Assembly (NCBI GenBank): GCA_022315425.1
Contig: JAIUPT010000028.1
Span: forward strand, 248,001-312,000
DNA length: 64,000 nucleotides
Direction: 5' to 3'
From: Pseudevernia furfuracea
Lineage: Eukaryota; Ascomycota; Lecanoromycetes; Lecanorales; Parmeliaceae
Below are positions 56,742 through 64,000 of this stretch, one piece after another. Every line of letters starts with the position of its first letter. Position 1 is the first letter of the stretch. Made by a program: the position numbers and the translations under genes. A model generated the notes under the pieces. It was given only the letters and a program-made list of their open reading frames with translations. It did not search any database and had not been told where the DNA came from.

Positions 56742-58277
56742 TCAACCCTCGGTCGCCACTCCATTCTTTCCATTTACGAGAATCTCGGTCGGCTCGCTAT
56801 CATTCTCCTGATGAGCGTCAAAAGAAGTCTCTGTCGGGGGTTCCGCCTGTGGAGTAATTCTTGCCAGATGACGACGCTGACCGTTCGCCCAATCGAGCGT
56901 TGCAGAGTGAGCCGTAACGCGGTTCTATTACTCATTGCTTCAGTGACAGCCTGCAACAAACCGCAAGGCAATATGCTTACATCCCAGACAACTACAGTCC
57001 TAGGTGCCCATTTGACTCGTATCTGGAAGTCCTGACCCAGGGCGATATGGTCGTATAGGAACTTCAACAGCATATCGCTCTCTTCCTGCTTGTATTCGAT
57101 GATGTGGCGAGTGACTGTTGCATTGGTTTCAGTTGGATTTAAGACAAGGCAAGACGTATGGCTTACATTGTTGGTTCACAAAAATTGCTTTTTCGCCAGT
57201 AGCCTGCCAGTAGGGTCAGTATGGACACAGAAGAAGATTCGAAGTTGAAAGACCCACGGGATGTGTCCGAATTAATGGATGTATCGAAGCTACTGGCTCT
57301 CTCCGCACAATACTACCCCGGCTTTTGCTATTTTGAGCCTGCTCGTACCCTAGGACCGATCGTTAGCCCTCGACTTGAACTTTGATAAAGTCAAACCACA
57401 GACATACCAGAATGCAATGCCGTCAGACCATGCAACCTCTTCTGGAACTCTGGACTCAGACGATTGTACGCCTCAACCTGATTCGAGAACAATGTATCTC
57501 CGCCAGCCGCAGGCGTATCGAGAACATATAGGAACGAAGTACCGGGTGGCTGGTTCTCATACGTCACGTCAGAATGCCAAGTGACGGTATTTGTCCTAGT
57601 TTTGAGAAGCCCCATTGCAGTATTGTCGTCTGCACCGCGATGGACCAGGTGCACTTCTGGGTAGCCCTCAGGAGCGCCACTAGTGGGGTGAATGTGCAGA
57701 CGACCGAAGTAGGAGCCAAAATCTAGTGCTTCATGGATGGGAAGGTCGGCGAAGTCTTGATCGCGGAAGACTGGGAGAGGAGCGTCAGAGTTTGAGGATG
57801 CAAGCTGTGAATGGAAGAACTACCGACGACCTTCCTCTGCGCTGTGAAGAGGGCTAATTGGTCTTTCCCCTCCTTTGTCAGAGCGCTCAATTGGATCCCA
57901 CGGACTTCAGAGCCGGTGGATGGTGTGAGCTCGATGACTGAGGTGGCCCCATGAAACAATTCCGGAAACTTGGGATCGGCGTCCTTGCCATGCTCATAAT
58001 GCGTGAACGGCCCAAGAGGCGAATATCTGAGGCACTAGGTCAGTAAACCACACCGAGACCAATGATGAAGAGTAGCAGGGACATACTTCGTATCCGCGTG
58101 CCATACGGGCAGGTATCTCGGATGGGTCGCAGGAGGTTGTTTTTCAGTCCCTCGCTCTTCGGCAATCTTGTTGAAGACCTGTGGTCCACCAATAAAGGCC
58201 TCTTTTGGTCCAACAGCACCTTTGGCGAAGTTCGAGGCAGGTGCCGCTTTGGGGGGGTCAACGAATCCAGGAGCCAT
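56742..58277 (-). CDS. TauD/Jlp1-type 2-oxoglutarate-dependent dioxygenase
   Basis: Enzymes of this family use Fe(II) and 2-oxoglutarate to hydroxylate taurine or alkylsulfonates, releasing sulfite. Seven exons, 58277-58087, 58026-57824, 57770-57408, 57349-57258, 57203-57167, 57114-56981 and 56924-56742, give 400 residues with matching phases. The N-terminus reads MAPGFVDPPKAAP. TPSTGSEVRGIQLSALT and VVVFRDQDFADLPIHEAL mark the fold entry. The iron-binding H-x-D is in VTWHSDVTYENQPPGTSF, and the distal His is in NRVTAHSATLDW, followed by the 2-oxoglutarate Arg region GQRRHLARITP. RTHPATGEKAIFVNQQFTR and DHIALGQDFQIRVKW are conserved. All catalytic residues are present. The gene is divergent from a Dal5/Soa1-type permease, which suggests that the pair handles an organosulfonate. 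Confidence 0.92.
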
Positions 58278-58815
58278 AGTGCAAATTGCGCAAGATTTGG
58301 CTTTCCTTTTCGTCTTCAAGTTTTGTGATGGTTGCTTTGTGCCCAAGTGAAGAGGACGAGGACGGATCTAGAGCAGCCATTGAGAAAGTGGGCTTATATC
58401 AATCGCTTGAAGAGGTCGCGAGAATTTCCAAATATTCCAAACAAGAAGGTGAAAATGCATCGATCCGCGCAGCGTTAGTTGATAAGATATTGCAAATATT
58501 TGCGGGATTTCTTTTTTCTCCATGTGGAAATGTTGACAGGTGCAGCGAACATGACGTTTGTTTGTAGGATCTGCTGATCTTATCGCGCAGGTGCTTCTAC
58601 CGCCATCCAATCATCAGCCACACCAAATCTCATCATGCATACACGGTACTGTAGGTATTGTGCAATCCTCTTATCGCAATGCATCATTTTACCCCTCATG
58701 GTAGGGGTCAACATGTCTGAGATGGGGCAATGGCATCGTATATATGTAGCCTTAGCTCGACAAGGCGCATGCTGCTGAACCAGAAAACTTTGCCCTGAGC
58801 GCATCATCCTGCACA
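58278..58815. promoter_or_regulatory. divergent promoter with GATA sites, dioxygenase / permease
   Basis: This 538-bp region separates two divergent genes of probable shared function. GATAAG occurs at 58481-58486, and its reverse CTTATC at 58577-58582 and 58670-58675. These are the core of AreA/NIT2-type nitrogen-control sites. ATGGCATCGT at 58730-58739 differs at one base from the CYS3/MetR sulfur-control consensus ATGRYRYCAT. Nitrogen and sulfur control would both suit use of taurine. These are sequence matches only. Confidence 0.4.
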
Positions 58816-60760
58816 ATGAGTACAACCGACGCGGACATCAAAGTATCTGGAGAGATTGCTGTTGGCCATCTTTTATCCCGAAAGCGCGGCAGCTCCTCCG
58901 CTAGCAGCAGTGTGGAGAAAGATGCTTTCAAAGGACAACAGACACTCGACCCTTCTGATGGAACAGGCCATGGCATTAACCCGTCGAAGCACAATGCGAC
59001 CTTCGAAAGATTCGGCAATGAATCATTCTACACGCCAATCGAGAATTATGAAGGGAAACATCGCTACGACCCAACTTTCGAATGGGAGCCAAAGGAGGAG
59101 AGAAAGCTGGTGCGCAAGGTATATGCCCATTCCAACACCATCAGTAACTGAATCACCCAACGCTCATCTACGCAGCTGGATCTCCGCATCTGCTCCTGGG
59201 TCTGCCTGATGTTCTTTGCACTCCAACCCGACCGTGGAAACATCTACCAAGCCCTGTCCGATAACATGCTCAACGATCTCAAGATGAACACAGATGATTA
59301 CAATACGGGCCAGACAATCTTCTACCTTTGCTTCCTCTGCGCGGAGTTGCCATCCCAGTTGATCTCCAAAAAGCTCGGTCCCGATCGCTGGATTCCTGTC
59401 CAAATGGTCTCTTGGAGTCTCGTCGCTAGCATGCAGGCCTTTCTCAGCGGACGCTCTTCATTCTTCGCTTGCCGAGCATTGCTGGGTATGTTGGAAGGCG
59501 GTTTCATTCCCGACAACATTCTCTACCTCAGCTACTTTTACACAAGTCTTGAACTGCCTATCCGCCTCAGCTTCTTCTGGATCTCCTACCAGACCACCAG
59601 CATAGTCTCCGCTTTTTTCGCCTTCGGCATCCTCCACTTACGCGGCCACCACGGCATCGCGGGCTGGCGCTGGCTCTTTGCGCTGGAGGGTCTCCTCACG
59701 GGCTGCATCGGTTTCATTTCCTTCTTGTACCTCCCTCCATCACCGACCCAGACCAAGAGCTGGTTTCGGGGAAAAGAAGGCTGGTTCGACGAGCGCGAGG
59801 AATCCATCATGGTCAATCGTATCATTCGCGACGATCCCAGCAAAGGTGACATGCATAACCGTCAAGCGCTGTCGCCGAAAGCACTTTGGTATAGTTTAGC
59901 GGATTATGACATGTGGCCCGTCTACCTCCTAGGCCTTTCATGGCTGATACCCAATTACCCCATGACGCAGTACCTGACCCTTCAACTCGGAGCTGCCGGC
60001 TTCGGCACCTTCGAAACGAACTTACTCACCATACCCGCTTACGTACTCTTCATCGTGCAGCTGCTGTTCTGGACCTGGGTATCAGAAAAGACAGATCAGC
60101 GCTTCCTGACCGGTCTCGTCAGCCAGATCTGGGCGCTGCCTATACTGATCGCATTGGAGACAATCTCCAAGAGCACAGGGCCGTGGGTGAAATGGGCGCT
60201 GAGCACGCTGCTTGTTGGAGCACCCTATGTCCACGCGATCCTCGTCGCGATCATGAGTAGGAATGCCGGATCCGTGAGGACGAGGACGGTGGCGTCGGCG
60301 GTGTATAACATGTGCGTGCAGGCTAGCAGTGTGATTGGGTCCAATGTGAGTTTCCATCCGAGGCTTCAGGTGTGAGCTTGTGGTTGTTGTTGTTTGCTCA
60401 TGAATCTCACTCACCTTCTAGATCTATCGTAACAACGACAAGCCGCTTTATCGCACTGGGAACAAGGTCCTGATTGGGATCTGTGTCTACAACATGGCTC
60501 TTTTCATTGGCGCAAAGGTCTTCTATGTGGCCAAGAACCGGTATGTCCCCCTCCCTCGATGCGTTGATGCAGGCCGGAGACTAATGCTTTGCAGCTCGCG
60601 CCGGCAAAAATGGGATGCGATGACAGCATACGAGAAGCAAAGGTACCTTGAAACGACAACGGATAAGGGGAATAAACGGTATGTGGCCTTGCAATCCTTG
60701 TGTTGATGTTGGACTCATGAACGTGTCGCTTTTAGACTTGATTTCCGATTTGCCCACTGA
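58816..60760 (+). CDS. MFS anion permease, Dal5/Soa1 (allantoate permease) family
   Basis: Five exons, 58816-59118, 59176-60345, 60422-60540, 60595-60678 and 60736-60760, encode 566 residues. A hydrophilic N-terminus of about 110 residues precedes the transporter. The Dal5 family pattern is clear: LDLRICSWVCLMFFALQPDR, ALSDNMLNDLKMNTDDYNTG, PSQLISKKLGPDRWIP, RALLGMLEGGFIPDNILYLS, then WLFALEGLLTGCIGFISF, and in the second half NYPMTQYLTLQLGAAGFGTF and the cytosolic C-terminal YRTGNKVLIGICVYNM. Twelve membrane spans are expected at the plasma membrane. Members carry allantoate, carboxylates, vitamins or sulfonates (yeast Soa1). The neighbouring TauD-type dioxygenase favours a sulfonate substrate. 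The last exon adds only RLDFRFAH. Confidence 0.92.
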
Positions 60761-61938
60761 GGAGCGCTTCCTGAGCTCGCTCCCCGTCTCAATGAAGCAA
60801 ACCGACTTACTGCCGAAGTCACTCTGTACTGCAGTGGGCAGATGTACATTTCCGCTCTCGTTTCTGCCAAAACAACATTTTCCCAAATCTCGGTCTTCTG
60901 TTCAGAACATGTTGAGCATTCGAGGATTTTGCTTTATTCCGAAAGCATCTTCTTATGTACAAATTTATGACTCTGCAGATAGTCTCCCACCCAAGCCGTC
61001 GATAGAGTACCACCAAGCCTGGCTGTACTCCCAGATCATTTCCCTCGCAAGTCAAACCCTAATTCGCATTCATTTACCCCGCAGCATAGTCAGTCCCATC
61101 AAACTCTCACAAAGAAGTAGGGAGACTTATAAAAGTAAATGACGCCGCCATCCCCACCCGAAAGTAGAGACAGCAGCACCCGCCTCCTCGGCCCTCCATC
61201 ACTACTTCCCTCACCCAGAAACCCCGTCACTGCCATCCACCCCAAATTCGCACCCCACATCCACCGCTTCAACCCAACCACCCCTCCACCCAGCATCTTC
61301 CCAGCACCAACGCGCAAACCATCATCATTGCCCTTCACAGCCCCAGCACCCGCCGCTCATCTTCGACACTTTGAAACCCCAAAACATTGCACACGCCCAC
61401 TCCCCACCGAGGAAACCCAACCAAGCGTCGCAAAAGGCAGACGGGCCAGGAACAGACAAGCCTAAGCTTTGATCCTCACGCTAGAGAGGTCCTGTCCTGG
61501 CGTCTGTAATCCCTAAGCTCAACCAGACCAGATCCCAAAGCAGAGAGGAAGACATGCTTCAGGTTTCAGAGAGCCGCCATGAAGAGTCTGAGCAGTGATG
61601 GGTGGGATGCTCGCGAGTGACTCGATGGGATGAGTGAGTGGTGGCTGCTGAAATCTCTGGAATTTTGCTAGAAGGAGAGAGAGGCTGAGCATCCACGATT
61701 TCTGCGAAAGTGTTCCTGTGAAGGCATTGGTTTGGACTGAAGGCCTCGCATCACCAATTGTTATCTAACGCAGTCAGCAGCCACAACTCGCACAGACACA
61801 CCTCGTTCAAAAAGCCGTCATCCCACCCCTCAGCTTTCTCACCGACCCCACCCTTCCCACTCCAAAACCAACCATCTTCACAACCAAACCCGTCTCTCTC
61901 CCAAATCTCTCTTTGTGTAATTGCAGTACCCTCAGAGA
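60761..61938. other. intergenic, possible small Pro-rich frame
   Basis: 3' flank of the permease gene. A plus-strand frame at 61139-61465 (108 codons, MTPPSPPESRDSSTRLLGPP) is Pro/Ser-rich. It is too biased to call a gene. Nothing else is recognised. Confidence 0.4.
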
Positions 61939-62301
61939 CTAGTCTTTGATTTCCGCCTCCGCCTTTGACAGCAGAGGGGCATTGTATGAAGCGAACAAAG
62001 TACATCTCCAAAAACCGCTTCCATCTCCTATTGGAGGTATTGGCGCCCACACGAAGTGGACGACTTGATATCGGCGCTCATCGATCGATACCCTTACGCA
62101 GATCGTAGGGGGAGATGATTGACGCGACTGGTCGGAACAAGCTGTTTTTGAGGCAGCTACGACGCCTGTGGCTGGTGCCGTGGCGTAGGCTTTGTGAGCG
62201 AGGGGTGGGGGAGGGGGATTGGAGAGTGGGTTCCCTTGCGGGGTGTAGGGAATGTGTGCGGGACGTCTTCGTGTGATCGAGGAGTTGTTGGAGCGTGACA
62301 T
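61939..62301 (-). CDS. hypothetical small protein
   Basis: From the ATG at 62301 a frame of 120 codons begins MSRSNNSSITRRRPAHIPYT, followed by a Pro-rich stretch. It then gives a more ordered part (ICVRVSIDERRYQVVHFVWA, SGFWRCTLFASYNAPLLSK). I recognise no family. Overlapping frames on the same strand weaken the case. Confidence 0.25.
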   Translation of the reverse strand: MSRSNNSSITRRRPAHIPYTPQGNPLSNPPPPPLAHKAYATAPATGVVAASKTACSDQSRQSSPPTICVRVSIDERRYQVVHFVWAPIPPIGDGSGFWRCTLFASYNAPLLSKAEAEIKD

Positions 62302-63642
62302 CGTGCCATGAGCTCTGCAACGCCAGTGCCGGAAACAGTAGAAGCGTTGAGAGCGGCTGCAGGACACATGACATTTCATTAGGTAAGCGTAGACTTCGCA
62401 GCGCAAGCCATCCATGTTCTAGGCCGGGACCTTGGGAACGTATGGAGGAGAGCACATCCGGCGAGTGAGTCTTTGCTGTGGGATGAGCCGAGACTCGAAA
62501 TGTATGCGAAATGCAACCTTTGTGTAAGGCAATTACAACCGTAGAAGTAAAGACGTGCTCGAGCTCGTTCAAACATGACCACGAAGATCCCAAAGACAAC
62601 CACAAGATTGTGGTGCCCGACTCACCCCACCCACTGTCTCCCACCGTTCCTCCACACTCGCATCAACAAAGCATCCCGTAAATGACCAGAGCATAATGCC
62701 CAGCGGAAAATACTAAAAGCGCGTCCCCATCCAGAGATCTTCCCAATTACGGCGCTTCGTATTCCCCCTTCACTGCCCTCGCGAGCTCTGGACGTCCAAG
62801 CCCGCTTTCGCTCATATCCGCCCCGGTCCACTCCACCCTCAGGCAAAGCATCAAAGAAGCATCAAAAAGCTAATCACGAACCCGACAGCTATGTTCGCGA
62901 AACTTGCAACACATGTTGCTCAACCGACGAGAACTTAGGGTTAAGTTCCGAAACCCATCCTCCCCGCACTACCCTTTACCCTCCCCCGGGAGAGAGAAGG
63001 CAGCACAGCCGTGCAATCCAACCGCGATAAAAGCTCATGTGAGACCGTGCTGCGAGGCTCGAGGATTCGGGTGCGGTGGAAGGAGGCGCGCAGGTGCGTG
63101 CGAGGGGCGTGGAAACATTCCGGCGAGCGGAAGATGAGTCTCGGGGAACTGTTGGGAGGGTGCGCTGCGTGTTGTGTTTGTGCTCGACGAGGAGCGAGAG
63201 ATTTGGAGGTGGAGATTTTTGGAGGTGGCGCGTTGAGGGGAGGAAGTGAGGTGGGTGCAGGTGGAATTGATGGTAAGGGTTGGTCTGGAGGGCAGTAGGC
63301 TGATTGACGAGGATGTAATCGAAAGCGAAGAGAAAGATGCTGTCTGCTTGTGATTAAAGCTGTTGTGAAGATGTGGAGGCAGGAGGCACGGGAGGTTGGT
63401 CTTAGCGCGACTGCATATTTAGCGCGTTTCGCTGATCCGCACCTGCACGTGATCAAATCTTTGTTGACCACCGTAGAGAGGTACCTTCCGAGTTGGTAGT
63501 AAAATTGCTGCGCGCTCGTCCTTGTCACCACCCCTCGTATCTCAAGTATGTTCTGAAGCTGACTACCGTGGCGGTCCACACACTAGCTCGGTGGTAGCGA
63601 GGATATAATGATCGCGAAGGAAATGCTCATCCTGAACCACCC
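62302..63642. other. low-complexity region, nothing supported
   Basis: Composition-biased sequence with long shadow frames on both strands (62941-63579 minus and 63011-63298 plus) but no recognisable domain. The upstream region of the last gene must lie at its right end. Confidence 0.4.
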
Positions 63643-64000
63643 ATGTGGTCCACTGAGCCCAAACACCAAGGCAGAGAACATGTGTCAAAGCTCGTCACTC
63701 AAATGATACACGATTTCGAGGCCCACAAGCAGCATGAGCAAGACGAATATCAATGTGTAATAATGGCCGATGCTCTCGCCAACGCCAATCTAGCCGAAGA
63801 TGCGGAAGAATATTTTGGAGTCAAAGGGCTGAATCAGAACTCAATCACCAATTACAGTGCTCCTGACCACAACTCCCAACGAGTGATGGAACCCCTCCCT
63901 GAGGTTCCTGATCCAGTGCCAGCAACTCCGATACTACAAGAACTCAATGATATGAACGGCAGGTGGACTTACTCCCAAGGAGACCATATTCATTTCGTCC
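63643..64000 (+). CDS. partial hypothetical protein, runs off window
   Basis: An open frame begins at an ATG at 63643 (MWSTEPKHQGREHVSKLVTQ) and is still open at the last base, 119 codons later. It has no internal stop and reads as an acidic, soluble protein (MADALANANLAEDAEEYFG, EPLPEVPDPVPATPILQELN). I recognise no domain in this part. The frame is open for a further 12 codons upstream, so the true start could lie in an upstream exon. Confidence 0.45.
   Translation, partial: MWSTEPKHQGREHVSKLVTQMIHDFEAHKQHEQDEYQCVIMADALANANLAEDAEEYFGVKGLNQNSITNYSAPDHNSQRVMEPLPEVPDPVPATPILQELNDMNGRWTYSQGDHIHFV

Noticed and set aside
56478..57035. 185-codon plus-strand frame across the dioxygenase 3' exons
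   Set aside because: It is antisense to confirmed exons of the dioxygenase gene.
62941..63579. 212-codon minus-strand frame
   Set aside because: Ser/Pro/Arg-rich low complexity with long frames on both strands; no domain and no good start context.
1..64000. tRNA, rRNA, CRISPR arrays and intact transposons
   Set aside because: No B-box-like GGTTCGANTCC with a matching A-box, no spaced repeat array, and no transposase or reverse-transcriptase motifs were seen by eye on either strand; a dedicated scan (tRNAscan, RepeatMasker) would be decisive.

Overview
The window is nuclear DNA from a filamentous ascomycete (Pezizomycotina). Genes are compact, with introns of about 40-130 bp that mostly follow GT...AG and carry CTGAC/CTAAC-like branch sites. 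Conserved genes are typically fungal: a UCS myosin chaperone, an nrc-2-type kinase, Kcs1, an Mch1-type transporter and DUF4470/MYND proteins. The sequence alone does not place it in a class. No tRNA, rRNA, CRISPR array or intact transposon was found. Gene models were built by hand-joining exons until reading frame and family motifs agreed; exon limits are given in each entry.

Left third (1-19.1 kb) is a dense housekeeping block. It holds a She4/Cro1-type UCS protein divergent from the TFIIH subunit Tfb4 (which has a GC-AG intron), a taspase-like Ntn hydrolase, a CXXC zinc-binding DUF866 protein, a cupin-like protein, a mitochondrial PPR-like protein, a secreted Thr-rich protein with a 33-bp tandem repeat, and a divergent pair of Trm2 (tRNA uracil-5 methyltransferase) and mitochondrial ribosomal protein uS5m.

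The middle (19.1-38.4 kb) is accessory and gene-poor. It contains a MYND zinc-finger gene divergent from a DUF4470 gene whose 3' end is broken by two frame changes; a five-exon gene for a 1000-residue secreted protein with a Gly/Ala-rich hydrophobic core and a beta/gamma-crystallin-like C-terminus; a dynamin-like GTPase pseudogene stopped by TGG->TAG and truncated; and a frame-jumping relic near 37.5 kb. Long stretches hold nothing recognisable.

Right part (38.4-64 kb) returns to conserved genes: an nrc-2/Fpk1-type AGC kinase, Arp3 divergent from SmF, the inositol hexakisphosphate kinase Kcs1, an Mch1-like MFS transporter and a large Ser/Pro-rich protein. An F-box relic follows, then a divergent pair made of a TauD/Jlp1-type 2-oxoglutarate dioxygenase and a Dal5/Soa1-type permease, which together suggest uptake and desulfonation of an organosulfonate. 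The last 3 kb are low-complexity, ending in an open frame that runs off the window.
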